Assembly: GCF_040183065.1 (NCBI RefSeq) | Contig: NC_091131.1 | Location: 97,181,830 to 97,245,829, forward strand | Direction: 5' to 3' | Length of the DNA stretch: 64,000 bases | Source of the DNA: Periplaneta americana | Taxonomy: Eukaryota; Arthropoda; Insecta; Blattodea; Blattidae | Part shown: piece by piece, positions 1 to 10,844 of the stretch | Position numbering within the stretch: position 1 is the first letter of the stretch | Layout: each line of letters begins with the position of its first letter | The notes under the pieces: generated by a model | What the model saw: only the letters and a program-made list of their open reading frames with translations | Databases searched by the model: none | What the model was told of the DNA's origin: nothing | Position numbers and translations under genes: made by a program

Positions 1-132
1 TCAAATCTCGCTGCCATACAATAACTTTGGAACAGACATTGATTTATAAAACAGTATTCTTTCTAGCCTATGTTTTATATGCCTACATATCGAGACATTA
101 ATGAAGTTGAATTTTTTGTTTTGTTTGGTCAA

Positions 133-915
133 CATTATTAGGGAAAATACGGGAATTTTACTTGAAGCAAATAAAGGAATAGGTTTGGAAGTAAATCCCG
201 AAAAGACAAAGTATATGATTATGTCTCGTGACGAGAATATTGTACGAAATGGAAATATAAAAATTGGAAATTTATCCTTTGAAGAGGTGGAAAAATTCAA
301 ATACCTGGGAGCAACAGTAAAAAATATAAATGATACTCGGAGGAAATTAAACACAGAATAAACATGGGAAATTCGGTTGAGGAGCTTTTATCATCCAGTC
401 TGTTATCAAAAAATCCTAAAGTTAGAATTTATAAAACAGTTATATTATCGGCTGTTCTATATGGTTGTGAAACTTGGACTCTCACTTTGAGAGAGGAACA
501 TAGGTTAAGGGTGTTTGAGAATAAGGTGCTTAGGAAAATATTTGGGGCTAAGAGGGATGGATGGAGTTACAGGAGAATGGAGAAGGTTACACAACACTGA
601 GCTGCACGCATTGTATTTTTCACCTGACATAATTAGGAACATCAAATCCAGACGTTTGAGATGGGCAGGGCATGTAGCACGTATGGGCGAATCCAGAAAT
701 GCATATAGTGTGTTAGTTGGGAGGCCGGAGGGAAAAAGACCTTTGGGGAGGCCGAGACGTAGATGGGAAGATAATATTAAAATGGATTTGAGGGAGGTGG
801 GATATGATGATAAACACTGGATTAATGTTGCTCAGGATAGGGACTAATGGCGGGCTTATGTGAGGGCGGCAATGAACCTCCGGGTTCCTTAGAAGCCAAT
901 AAGTAAGTAAGTATG
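133..915 (+). pseudogene. Non-LTR retrotransposon (LINE family A), broken 3' part
   Basis: Three consecutive frames together spell the C-terminal half of a LINE reverse-transcriptase polyprotein: NPEKTKYM near 195-220, YLGATV near 302, YGCETWTLTLREE near 460-500, then LRWAGHVARMG, GRPEGKRPLGRPRRRWED and KMDLREVGYDD up to about 847. The reading frame is lost after about 355 and again near 550. The sequence ends in TAAGTAAGTAAGTA at about 901-914, the same tail as the copies at 17.9 and 47.3 kb, so this is an intact 3' end. The YADD catalytic segment lies upstream in the family and is missing, so the copy is 5'-truncated, as usual for target-primed reverse transcription. It cannot encode a working enzyme. 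Confidence 0.9.
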
Positions 916-1700
916 GTCAAGATTAGCCATATAAGACATAGTAAATACATGCTAAATATTTAAACTTGTTCACTTGATCTACAGTATCGTTCTTTATTAC
1001 AATTTTGGATCTTACCTCAAAATGCCATCACTTTGCTTTTATTTGTAGATATGGGCATATCGTATTGCTTTGTTGTTCTATTTAACTCATTTACTGATGA
1101 CTGTAAGTTGTTTTCAGAAATGTTATAGCAAAGAAACTATATTCAATTAAGGAATTAATTTCAGTTATTCGACTGTTATTAATGTAGTTTTGTAACATTA
1201 TTATCACCCTGTAGTTTGTCTCACTGGAAAAGGTGAATGAGGGAGAAGAGAAACAGAATAGAAAAGGCCTGCTAGAACCTGCCACTCAACATTAGCACTG
1301 CCTTCTGACATCTTGCTACATCACGCTGGGGAAAGAGAAGTAAGGTGGGGGGGACTCTTTGTACAGCAGGCGGTTTCACTTTGTAACATTCTGTTCCTTT
1401 TTCATATAAAAAAAGAGAAAAATGGAACGTGTGGGATATGGGCGGATATTATACATTTGAGAACACGGTAGTCTCTAAGTCGGCACGGTGCTTTTAGAAG
1501 AAGGCTTTTAAAATGAAACGTGGCAATCATTTGACTTGGTTTTCTAGACATTGCAAGTGGTTTATCGAGGGGAAGGGTGTAAGCTAGAATTATAGATAGT
1601 ATTAGGCATACAGGGTGAACTGAAAAGTAGGCTTGGTGTACAGAATAAACATTACTCTCCTCTGTCAGAAAATAAGTTAAACGAACGTGATATGAGGTGT
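916..1700. other. No recognisable gene
   Basis: AT-rich single-copy-looking sequence. Short reading frames on the minus strand show no known motif or compositional support. I see no repeat structure here. Confidence 0.6.
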
Positions 1701-1956
1701 CAATTGAGGGGCTTAGAACAAAAAGCAGGTAAGTGACATTATTAAAAAAATTAGGTAAGTGCGTGTTGTGATAGCCCAAAAGGATGTTTCTTTGGGATAA
1801 AATCAGGTAAGTGATCACACTGTGCAGTGCTGCTATATGGGCATCATTTCACCAAACTAGTGTATAATATTCCATTGCATGTAGAACTTTAACTGTAATT
1901 TCCTCAAAACTAGGTTTGCGTCACTTACCTGCTTTTTGTTCCAAGCCCCTCAATTG
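1701..1956. mobile_element. Fold-back/MITE-like element with 37-bp inverted ends
   Basis: The segment 1701-1737 and the reverse complement of 1920-1956 match at 36 of 37 positions; both begin CAATTGAGGGGCTT and end GCAGGTAAGTGAC. The 182-bp spacer holds two further copies of AGGTAAGTG (about 1752 and 1805). No transposase is encoded and no target-site duplication is obvious, so the superfamily is unknown. The recurring CAGGTAAGTGA is an almost ideal insect 5' splice-donor consensus, which may be chance. Confidence 0.75.
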
Positions 1957-2887
1957 AAAGTGATGCTTTCACGAGATTCAGCTGCTCTGAATTAGTGACG
2001 TCAGCTCGCTACAAAAATATATGCCCTCATAATTTACATGAGATGAACTATGTTCACAGTGAAATATTTCTACTGAAGCCAAATTAACAGGATCAATAAT
2101 ATCTATATATAATTTAAACTGGTAGTGGAAATTACGGGAAAACGGCTGAACGGTTTTTAATAAATGACCCCTCATTTTGAAGCTTGGAACCCAAAGTTTG
2201 TCAGAAAAATAGTAATTTTTAGTGAAATGTCAATTTTCCTACATCATTTTCCTATTTTCCAAAATCCACCTTTCGTCAGTTTTGAGAAATAGGTAATGGT
2301 CCATTCAGAACAAAATAAAACAAAACACAAACACACTACAATAAACAATATCACACGAAGGTTATGACCTGCAGGATGATTGTTAACATATTTAGAGTTC
2401 AGATGGCTGACATAATGCCAATATGTCGAGCTTAATTTGTGTAACTTTTTCTGAACGTTTCTGTATTATTGGTTATTAAAAAGTTCAAGACTTACTAAAA
2501 GGAAGATTCTCTTGTGTGTAATTTTCTGAGTACAGCTGTCTTTGTATTAGATATTAAAAACTACAAAACTTAAGAATGTTTGATGACATTATTACCATTA
2601 AAAATGAAATATTATTATAGTGAATGCCATGATGTATTTGTCACCAATTATACAGATTAATGCTTTATTGATGATATGAAAGTGAAACCTTTTCGGCTTA
2701 GGCGTAGAGAATACCTGAAGTTAGATCTTCATTTCTATAATATTTACTGAGTGACGGCTATATAGCAGTCTATACAAAACTTACGTAAGATAACAATATT
2801 GTTATTAAAGTGAAATATTTTTATAGTTATTGGTCAAGTGGTATGGGTCTTTTCCATATATTTAATGGCGGTGTGGTATAGATATTT
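1957..2887. other. No recognisable gene
   Basis: AT-rich DNA without long frames, tandem repeats or inverted repeats that I could detect. Confidence 0.6.
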
Positions 2888-3318
2888 AAAGCTGAAAGTT
2901 GGAATTTATAAAACAGTTATGCTACCGGTTATTCTTTATGGTTGTGAAACTTGGATTTTCACTTTGAGAGAGGAACAGGGATTAAGGGTGTTCGAAAATA
3001 AGATGCTTAGGAAAATATTTGGGGCTAAGAGGGATGAATTCATAGGAGAATGGAGAAAGTTACACAACGCAGAAGTACACGCATTGTATTCTTCACCTGA
3101 CATAATTAGGAACATTAAATCCAGACATTTGAGATGGCAGCGCATGTAGCACGTATGGGTAATATAGAAATGGTATAGAGTGTTAATTGGAAGACCCGAA
3201 GGGAAAAGACCTTGAGCGAGGCAGACGTAGATGGGAGGATAATATTAAAATCGATTTGAGAAAGGTGGGATATGATGGTAGAGACTGAATTAATCTTGCT
3301 TAGGATAGGGACTTCCAA
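2888..3318 (+). pseudogene. LINE family A fragment (reverse-transcriptase C-terminus)
   Basis: Second copy of the element at 133-915. Translation gives KVGIYKTVMLPVILYGCETW at about 2897-2956, then LREEQGLRVFENKMLRKIFGAKRDE and a frame change near 3135 (LRWQRM replaces LRWAGHVARMG). The remaining GRPEGKRP and DNIK segments are readable only after further indels. The copy lacks both the 5' catalytic part and the TAAG tail; homology stops at about 3312 in the AQDRD segment. It is more decayed than the copies at 0.1 and 18 kb. Confidence 0.85.
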
Positions 3319-3456
3319 AATGTCTGGTATTCTTCATTGGAAATACATTTGAAAAATTTTAATTTGAATTGTAATGAACTTAGTTTGCAGCATTTGCTGC
3401 ACAAGCCACTAGTTATGTTATATTTAGTTAGCCCTGAATTACTGATGAGATGCGAC

Positions 3457-3672
3457 CACCGGAGTAGCTCACGTGTAACGAGCTTTAGTAAGGCCGCACT
3501 TAGATGTGCCTATTGGCTGGTTCGATTTTACTGAGGTTTCACCGAGCTGTAAGGTGAACGTCATATATTCTGGTGAAACTTCGGTCTCTAAAGCGAAAAT
3601 GCCACCAATTCCATTGACAATAGATAACCCTGCAGTTGATATAACGTCGGTAAATAACAGACTAAAATTATT
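3457..3672 (+). mobile_element. tRNA-derived SINE (family 2)
   Basis: Starts CCGGAGTAGCTCA, a tRNA 5' end with A box, followed about 60 bp later by a B box in CTGGTTCGATTTTAC. The body contains GCCACCAATTCCATTG and ends in GCAGTTGATATAACGTCGGTAAATAACAG, the signature shared with the SINEs at 12.2, 17.7, 22.1 and 58.0 kb, which lie on the minus strand. Length is about 215 bp, usual for such elements. Pol III transcription and LINE-supplied mobilisation are known for the class, not shown here. Confidence 0.8.
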
Positions 3673-3741
3673 AAATGAACAGATGAATAAGATGGAACAA
3701 TTGTGTCGCCTGTAGACTGCTTGAAAGTCTATTTTATTGTA

Positions 3742-4618
3742 GGGTAGATGAGGGTAATTGTAAACAAATGCTGTGAGAAATACAAAACTGTCAACATACA
3801 AATTTTAATTCGGGGGAATATTTAAATTAACATGTTGGCTAACCTACAAAGCAGTTTGGCGTCAAATAGGAGTAACTGCTTAGTTGTGAACGAATGTTTC
3901 GTAAGAGTCTAAAAAAAAAGGTTGAGAAAGAATTTTGCTTCACCTTCATTTTTGGCATTGTAAGTAAACGTACGGTGCTATTTTTTAAGAATATGTTCTT
4001 TTTATGAATAATATATAGTAGCTAACATTTATTACAATGGTTTTGAGATCTCCCATAACTTCAGTTCATTAAATTATGACGTGTTTACATAGTTTTAATT
4101 GCTTGGGGGTGATTGTAAACATGTTTTACTAAGGTTACATTTTGTGCTTTTCAGTAATCAAAGAGACCCCCACCCAACTACACTGTAGAGGATTTAGAGA
4201 GGGTTTTCACAGATGTGAAAAATAGTAACTACAGTTATCGTGAAGCTCAGGAGAGGTACTGAGTTCTTATACCGTCATATACCATAGGTTAAAGGGACGA
4301 AATGTACTAGTGACCAAAATTGGAGTTGGAAGGAGTACAGTTCTTTCTTCTGAAACAGAACAAAAAATGTTCAGTGTGTGATAGCCCGTTCGAAAATTGG
4401 TGATTACAATTACCCCCTCTCAAAGGGGTAAATGTAAACTAGCAATTTAAAGATGAAAAAAAAAGTCAACCTTATTATTTTAAACCCATTTTCGGGGAAA
4501 AGAAAGATCTAAAAGTAACACAATGTTTCTTTGTCATGCTAACCGTTACTGAGTGTTGTGTAATGTTGAAATATGTTTGAAATCAGTGAAAAGTGTCTAC
4601 AATTACGCTGGTCTACCC
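3742..4618. mobile_element. pogo-like DNA transposon, non-autonomous deletion derivative
   Basis: Inverted ends of about 24 bp (3742-3765 and 4595-4618) share GGGTAGA..AG.GTAATTGTA.AC with roughly 20 of 24 matches. Both ends abut the dinucleotide TA (3740-3741, 4619-4620), the target duplication of the Tc1/mariner/pogo superfamily. Subterminal variants of the end motif (GTAATTGTAAAC-like) recur near 4108 and 4405. The interior of under 900 bp keeps only the N-terminal DNA-binding part of a transposase (see next entry), so the copy depends on enzyme from elsewhere. Confidence 0.85.
4176..4381 (+). pseudogene. Decayed pogo/Tigger-type transposase N-terminus (psq HTH)
   Basis: Forward translation reads NYTVEDLERVFTDVKN then SYREAQERY, a stop, and after a one-base frame change YHRLKGRN..KIGVGRSTVLSSETEQKMF. 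This is the helix-turn-helix pattern of pipsqueak/CENP-B-like domains (YT.EDL..A...V..G..SYR.A...Y.VP.STL..R.KG) that binds the element's own ends, followed by the GRPTVLS linker. No DDE catalytic domain follows before the right inverted end. It lies inside the 3742-4618 element. Two disruptions make it non-coding. Confidence 0.8.
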
Positions 4619-5848
4619 TAAATAATTTTGAAAACTGCGAACATGTAACATTACGTCTGGTTTCAGCTCGAGACTCAAATGTTCCTTGTTCAATATATAG
4701 TTGAGCATTGCATAGGCCTACGCAATGCCGGCGCCGCGGAGTCCCAATCTGGAATATTATTAAGTAGATGCACAAACGAATCATTTGACAAGCACATGGA
4801 GCGGGGCGCGACACAGAGGCGTACTCACCGCCGATTGACTCCTGCGTAACCCCGGAGGCCTGCGTCATGTACCGCTTCATCTGCAAGGAAAACAACTTTA
4901 TTAATACGCCATCTCTCCTCTCTTCATTTTTCAGGGTCTCAAAAAGCCAAGTCCTTCATTCCTCACATTCGTTTCTGGAATCATATCAAAGACATCTCTT
5001 TGCTTCGTGCCATTTGAGGCTGATTCACTTACAATTAATTTCTTTCTCATTTCTTCAGTAAGTAGCATGCTAATAAACTGAATATAACGTTGGGGTGCGA
5101 CATTTTAGGGTTCTTGCAGCGTGCCACAAGTAGAGCCATGCAAAGTTTTGGAACTCATCAGCTCTATAATCAAGGAAGGAGAGAAAGGGAATTTATTACC
5201 ATACGCTGTGCCTACAGATCCAGGTATTTCATTGATAGAATTCTGTACGGTTCCCTTCTGCACCGTTTCCATGACACCAATCCATTCCCGTACCAGACTC
5301 AGTTTTAAAGACTTTTGGCATATCTTACCATAAACTCCACAAACACTAGCTGTTGTTGAAACAGTGCAAGATTATAAAATAATAGATCAAACAGTTTGAT
5401 TTAAATCCACTCTAAATGAAAGAGATTAATTGGCCTACATAAAAAAATCAATTGTTTGTAGCCTGTTTTAATGATTATTAATTTTTTGCATTTTTGTTAG
5501 TGAAATCCTGAAATAAACGCTTTTTTCTGCTTTTTTATATTATTGTAACTCCGTAACTATAAATGTGATTCCATTAATTTATTTATATTTTTTGTTCCTC
5601 AGGAATCACCCCCATGAATCGGAAGAGAACTTTATGAATCACCCTGTATATCAGTGGTTGTCAGCATTCGCTGAAATGGGTAACGGGTAAGAAGCGTATT
5701 ACAATATACACCGTCGAGAAGGGAAAGGGAGGAAGCATACCCGTCAGCACCCATAGAATCACGCCAATGCAATATCTTATCCGCGGGTAAGAGACGCTAG
5801 GCCGAGAGTGCACTGTGCTGATGATCGCTGCTGTGGACCTATATAGTA
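4619..5848. other. No recognisable gene; possible mariner-type end near 5650
   Basis: Two overlapping plus-strand frames near 5090-5333 have no motif I know. At about 5632-5650 the sequence TGAATCACCCTGTATA resembles the right end of a Tc1/mariner-type element, but I found no matching left end. The 5652-5690 part (TCGCTGAAATGGGTAA) is weakly shared with 35510. Confidence 0.4.
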
Positions 5849-6504
5849 CACCGTGTCCCGCTTAGAGGGATCGAGAAATAAGTAACAATTTCAAGTGTAA
5901 ATAATGGTTTATTAACATATCTTGATGTAAAAACTCTCCGAGTTTCGGAGAATGCTGAATGAAACTCTTGAGTTACTCTGCAGACATCTAAACGACGGTA
6001 TTCAACCCCTCGCCAAGTGTTCTGTGGCATTTGTGGAGTCACTAGCGCAGCTGCATTTGTGATGAGTTGTCTCAGTTCCTCCAAAGTGTTAGCTCAGCCT
6101 CTTTGGTACACAGCATCCTTCACAAAGCCTCAGAACAAAAAGTCCAAGGGGGTCAGTTCGGTGACCTGATTGGCCAGGCAATGGATCCTCGTCTTCCGAT
6201 CCACCTATCCATGTACGACGAACACGGCGTTGTATTCGCGTAACAGATTTTTCTTCTGCTAGCCATAGCACACACTGAACTTTCTGTTATGGTGTCCCAT
6301 GTTGACCATAGTGTGTTCTATAAAATGGCGCCAGGCTTGTTTTAGCAACAAACAAACGAAAGTTACGCATGCAGCTGTTTTCAGACTTTGTTGCGTAAAC
6401 TTGGTCAGTTTCTCTATCTTGTCAGATGTAAATCTCAACGATATCTTTATCTGGTTTTAAGTGGTGAGCATTTATTTCTCGATCCCTCTAAGCGGGACAC
6501 AGCA
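5849..6504. mobile_element. mariner-like element, internal-deletion derivative
   Basis: Perfect 29-bp inverted repeats, 5853-5881 and 6472-6500, begin GTGTCCCGCTTAGAGG. With a few imperfect outer bases they reach TA dinucleotides at 5847-5848 and 6505-6506, consistent with TA target duplication. Total length 656 bp, about half of a complete element in the mariner/Tc1 superfamily (usually about 1.3 kb). The inside codes, on the minus strand, for the start and the end of a transposase only. Confidence 0.9.
5935..6300 (-). pseudogene. mariner-like transposase with catalytic core deleted
   Basis: Read on the minus strand from the ATG at 6300: MGHHNRKFSV, a frame change, then WLAEEKSVTRIQRRVRRT, which is the N-terminal start of an insect mariner-like transposase family. 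This is joined directly to sequence resembling the C-terminal part: a degraded WIG..GP.PWP..SPDLTPLDFFLWG..K block followed by LRQLITNAAALVTPQM and W..VEYR.DVCR. About 250 central residues, including the first two catalytic aspartates, are absent. The join near 6195 looks like an internal deletion. Several frame changes make it non-coding. Confidence 0.8.
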
Positions 6505-6589
6505 TATATTAGTTAATTTATTGTCTATGGCTTAGAAACAATTATCTGTCTGGCTGGCTTTACGAGGGCTAGACTCTGAACTGGTCCGT

Positions 6590-6990
6590 ATACTTAGTTA
6601 CGTTCTGGCCCATTGTGTGCCTTTATATGCGATAGTTGTTCAAATCCAACAGGTGGCCTGGGTGGCATTTGTGAATAAGATGCTGACAGATGGACCTTCC
6701 TGCCTAAGCCCCTGATAGAGCCAGCCCCCGTTTCGCGTACGAGTAGCCTGATGAGTCCTATGATCCTGGAGTCCCAAGCCCTTCCTGATCATCCGACGCT
6801 ATCAGGTCGGCCATACTGCCTCAGTCCCTGACGAGTAGTAGCCTGATAAGCTCCAAGGGCCCGGAGCCCTAAGTCCTTCCTATATCAGCATAGGAAACTC
6901 GTACGACTCCCAAGAATTCACTCCAACCTATTTTTACTATTGGAGATGATAGATGAAATGAGGGGATGTGGAGAGTAAGTTATTGATGGA
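6590..6990 (-). mobile_element. SINE-like repeat (family 4) with internal duplication
   Basis: The reverse complement shares AATAGTAAAAATAGG.TGGAGTGAA, GGGCTCCGGG, TATCAGGCTACT and a CACCTGTCAGCG..GGATTAACGAATA.CACC-like block with 16.35-16.6 kb. This copy contains two tandem versions of the block CCGGAGCCC..TCCTTCC plus AGTAGCCTGAT (about 6730-6800 and 6830-6895), whereas the 16.4-kb copy has one. No coding potential. The tRNA-like head seen at 16.2 kb is not evident here. Confidence 0.65.
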
Positions 6991-7121
6991 ACGACAGATG
7001 GAAACGGGAACAGATGTTCCAGGTTTCTTGTATGAATCTGAATTGTAGACCCTAAATAAATGCGAAGAAAAGAAGTTCAAGCTACACAAATTAGAAATCT
7101 GCATTTCGCTATCATCAATCA

Positions 7122-7334
7122 GCGTATTCCGAATCTCACGATGTTATTCGTCTGCTAATTCCCGCCCTATACAAGAACCAATCAGATTCACTGATGGCGT
7201 CTGATGGAGACTGCCACCACCTCTGCAAGTTGATGGCACCGGTGCAACACCGGTGGAGCATCAATGACGTCATCGGTGGAATTCGGAACACCGTGATGCC
7301 ATCGGATTGCTCACCGGTGAGATTCGGAATACGC
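7122..7334. mobile_element. Small palindromic MITE
   Basis: An 18-bp perfect inverted repeat, GCGTATTCCGAATCTCAC at 7122-7139 and its reverse complement at 7317-7334, bounds 213 bp with several internal CACCGGTG and GGTGGAATTCGG palindromic pieces. No coding sequence and no clear target duplication. It directly precedes a SINE 3' end at 7345-7395. Confidence 0.6.
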
Positions 7335-7344
7335 TCAATGTCAC

Positions 7345-7395
7345 CAATGCTATATAGCCACGCAGTTGATAGAGCGTCATTAAATAACATATTTG
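7345..7395 (+). repeat. SINE 3' tail fragment
   Basis: TCACCAATGC..GCAGTTGATAGAGCGTC..TAAATAACA matches the 3' signature of the family-2 SINEs. The upstream part of the SINE is missing or replaced by the palindromic element at 7122-7334. Confidence 0.6.
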
Positions 7396-8084
7396 TTTGT
7401 GTTTTTATATGTATTTATTTTGTAGTGCAAAATATGTTGTTTTTTTGTATCGTCACATGTGGGTTCGCCCGATTTATAACTCGTGTTGGTCAAGCCCGTG
7501 GCCCAGGTAACTCAGGAGTTACCTCCGGGAGATCCTATTCCCTATAGTATCCCAATAAATCTCCATCATCATCATCTCAACTCACCGCGGGTGTAACGTA
7601 GACCAGATTCCTATGGCACACCCTGGGCAACGACTCTGTCGGTAAATTGGTCTACACAACAAGCTTCATATGGGTGAACGACGAATAGACAAGTGTGGAG
7701 GTTGCGAATAAAATCGGTCATTTCCAAAATTTTTCAGGAAGTAGAAAAAACTGTATCGAGACTTCACTTTATCCCAAAGTTAACGACAATTTTATGTGTC
7801 GTGCATGTTACGTCCTTTGTTCTAATTGTGTCAATAATCATGATTTTAGTCATTTTCTGTGAATATTACAGACAAAAATATTTTGGAAATGTCCTTTTTT
7901 TGTTTGGAAATGTGAAAAAAAAAAATGTTCATTTTTGTTAAAAAGAAAGCTATTTGGCATTTATAACAGTAAAACATATACATCTCCCTAGATAACCTTC
8001 ACTTTCTGTATCATGAAAAAATGAATATGTTATAACACTTTTACAATCATTTCAATTAGCAATAAGATATTATCCTTCCAGTGC
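7396..8084. other. No recognisable gene
   Basis: The 7480-7680 part (GTGGCCCAGGTAACTCAGG and CCCTGGGCAACGACTCTG) has higher GC than its surroundings and looks like an old interspersed repeat, but I cannot assign a family. The remainder is AT-rich with no supported frame. Confidence 0.4.
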
Positions 8085-8440
8085 TATTTTCCGGAGCAGA
8101 GACATGGACCTTAACAAAAAGAGACAAAAGACGACTAGAAGCCTAAGCAATGAAATTCCTAAAATCAGTGGCGAGATATTCTTTATTACAACACAAGAGG
8201 AATGAAGATATCAGAAAAGAATTAGGGATAGAGGAAATAACACAAAAGTTAACAAATCAACGTAATAGGTGGATGGAACATCTACAAAGGATGGAGGATC
8301 ACCGAATTCCCAAGAAAGCTTTCCAGTATGCTCCAAGAGGAAGGAGAAATGTTGGACGTCCTAGGTTTCGTTGGAGAGAACAATTTCTACCGGCTCGACC
8401 CGTGATGTTGATGTTGATGATGATGATGATGATGATGAAT
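8085..8440 (+). pseudogene. LINE family B, reverse-transcriptase C-terminus with simple-repeat tail
   Basis: Translation reads VLFSGAETWTLTKRDKRRLEA, one stop codon, then AMKFLKSVARYSL..QHKRNEDIRKELGI, LTNQRNRWMEHLQRME and PRGRRNVGRPRFRWREQF. The order ETWTLTKRD, W..HL.RM, GRPR.RW is the C-terminal end of APE-type LINE polyproteins; it is clearly distinct in sequence from family A. The copy ends with TGATGTTGATGTTGATGATGATGA at about 8402-8437, a microsatellite 3' tail as expected for such elements. Only about 110 residues remain; inactive. Confidence 0.85.
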
Positions 8441-8541
8441 AAGATATTATCACTCTTGCACATAGAAGTGGAAATGACCGATTTTGAATGGATTGCTAAT
8501 TGCGACACATACATAATGTTGAAAATATCCGTTTTTGATGC

Positions 8542-8562
8542 CAAAAAAAAAAAAAAAAAAAA
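8542..8562. repeat. Poly(A) run
   Basis: About 20 uninterrupted A bases. No retrotransposon body recognised immediately upstream. Confidence 0.8.
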
Positions 8563-8895
8563 GACAATGAGAATATTGGCATTAGTATGATATGGAATTA
8601 TCCAGTTTTGAATTAAAATAGTCATTTTACCGTACTGCTTCTCATGGAAATGACCGAGTTGGAATAAAAACAGTAACGTATTCAGAAATATGCCTCTCTA
8701 AACATACCGAAACCGTAAAAAAACTCATTTGTTGTTTTCGGTGGAAATGACCGGTTTTGTTCGCAACCTTTATTAGTGAAAAAAGAAACTTTTGTCTAAT
8801 AATATTTGAAACATTGTTTTCACATACGTGATTTTCCCTCCACAGTTGTCCCAACCTAATTTCATCAACAGTAATCTCACTAGAGATTTTTATTT

Positions 8896-9343
8896 ATCTA
8901 GACAAAATCAAAACTCGAATGGGATTTCGTTGACTAATACACGAATAGAAGAAAGTATATAAAGATTAGAAGAAAAGTACTTTAATACAAACAAACATTA
9001 ATTGACTTACTAAAATCCTATTTCACTAATGTTAGCTTCACCGAAACGTTTGAACGGGGCCGCCAAGTTCAGTTGACTATGCGGGAAACAAATGACGATC
9101 GCGAAGCATGTTTTATAGTACCGCAAAGAATTTGCATTTTGAAATGTTGACAAACAAAGAAACAAATGCTAAGGAAGTGATAAAAATAAACAAATGCTAG
9201 GGAAATGATAAAAACAAACAAATGCTAGGGAATTGATAAAATTGTAGCGATAAACAGTCATGATTGGTTGAAACACGTCCTATCATACCGTTTTATTGGT
9301 CAAAAGTAGTATGACACAGTAAAAGTGTGATAGCCTAGTTAAA
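8896..9343. mobile_element. Shorter copy of the recombinase-like repeat at 56468-57540
   Basis: Left part (ATCTAGACAAAATC, AAACTCGA.TGGGATTT, AAAGTATATAAAGATTAGAAG) matches 56468-56550. Right part from TTTGAAATGTTGACAAACAAAG (about 9137) through three tandem AACAAATGCTA.GGAA units to ATGATTGGTTGAAA, CCGTTTTATTGG and the TTAAA end matches 57337-57540. The sequence between is unrelated to the longer copy and contains no coding part of the recombinase-like frame. It is therefore a non-autonomous or deleted relative. Confidence 0.75.
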
Positions 9344-10844
9344 TTTTTAAAGCGGTAGCGAATTTATTTTATTGCATTCTTTACGAAATATCTATAACAA
9401 AACTTAATATTCTCGTTATCTTCAACTGTTTGAATTCTAAATAAAAACTTTAGTATTCATACTATAATTTTTCCTCTATTGCTCTATCTACCACATTCCA
9501 ACATTGCAACTCCCCTTGATGCCGAATTAGGGGTACATAAAAGATTGAAAACGTTGCAAATGCCATTTGGTGTCCTGAAGAACGGCTTTCAGAATTGACA
9601 CATACCGGTACGTAATGCTCCTCTGCAGCACCATCTGTCCAGAACTCGTTATTGCAGCACAGGTCCTCGACAGCTCCAGCAAGTCAACAATGAATAAAGC
9701 CCCTCATTCACAGATTTAGAACTTGAAACCAAAAGCACGAGTTCTATCCCGCTGATGTGAAGTGCTGATACGTGTTTACTTTATGAGCCATCTTAAATTG
9801 AGAAACGCAGTTCGGAGATACAGAAAGTTGTGGAACTTAGGTAAGAATAAGACAGAATACGACCACGATTGTAAAACCGAGAACAAATAAAGATCTACAA
9901 AAAAATAAATTTAAGAGGCCAGCAAGAAAACCCCTTTATAAAAAGGGAGAGAAAGACATAAAGGTTGGTTTTTGAGAATAGCTTCTCTTGTCGATAAAGG
10001 GGGTAGAAATACAAGAAAACCGCTAATAAAAATAAAAACAGACATTTTCAATTGAGTCTTTTAGTGTAAGAGTGCCACATAACTCGCTTTAACGCATACC
10101 TGAGTTGCTATAAATTAGAACAGGCGTCGAGGCCAGACACGTTTTTATTGGAGGATGAAAGTGATAATACTAGCGGCGATTAATTCAACTATACCAACAA
10201 CTGAATATCGTTCCATAATAAATTAAGGAAAGCTAAATTGCATGTAATGATACCCTGATCTCGTACACCGTGTAGTGCGAAATTTAACGTCAGTTTCAAT
10301 AAAAAGCAAAAACCACCTTGGAGATGCAATATAAGGGAGCGTAACCATAAAACCATTAACCTTTTTAATTAGCGTGTATCGAAACTTCCAATAAAACGGG
10401 TATCTGATGAAATAGTTCTTTCCCCTTTTAGCAGAATGTTGTGGCCACCCACCACATTAACCTCGCAGTCTCAGATACATGACCAAAAATATGGACACCC
10501 TAATGAATGTGTTTAGCGGCTTACATAATTTGCTACGCTATAATGTTAATTACGTGTGTTTTCTAAAGAGCATGACTGTGGGTATACAGCAGAAACTTGT
10601 GGATTTTTCATATTTGAACCGTGTGGAAGAATGGAAAACCTCCAATTTTTCGGAAAACCTTAATGGTTTCATCTCTATGAGATGGCAAAAGGAGTATTAG
10701 ATAAAATAGCAATCGATAACCAGGTACCATTATAATTATGCCATGATGTTCGTGAATATTTGTACGGTTTCTGTAGAGCCTATTCTTATATGCATTGTAT
10801 TCTAATATATCTGTGATCATAATTAGTTCAATTAATAAAACCAA
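9344..10844. other. No recognisable gene
   Basis: AT-rich. A 73-codon frame at 10479-10700 and its neighbours have no motif I recognise. Nothing repeats elsewhere in the window as far as I could see. Confidence 0.5.

Noticed and set aside
1..132. 117-codon minus frame at the window start as a gene
   Set aside because: It is the antisense shadow of the LINE-A fragment over most of its length.
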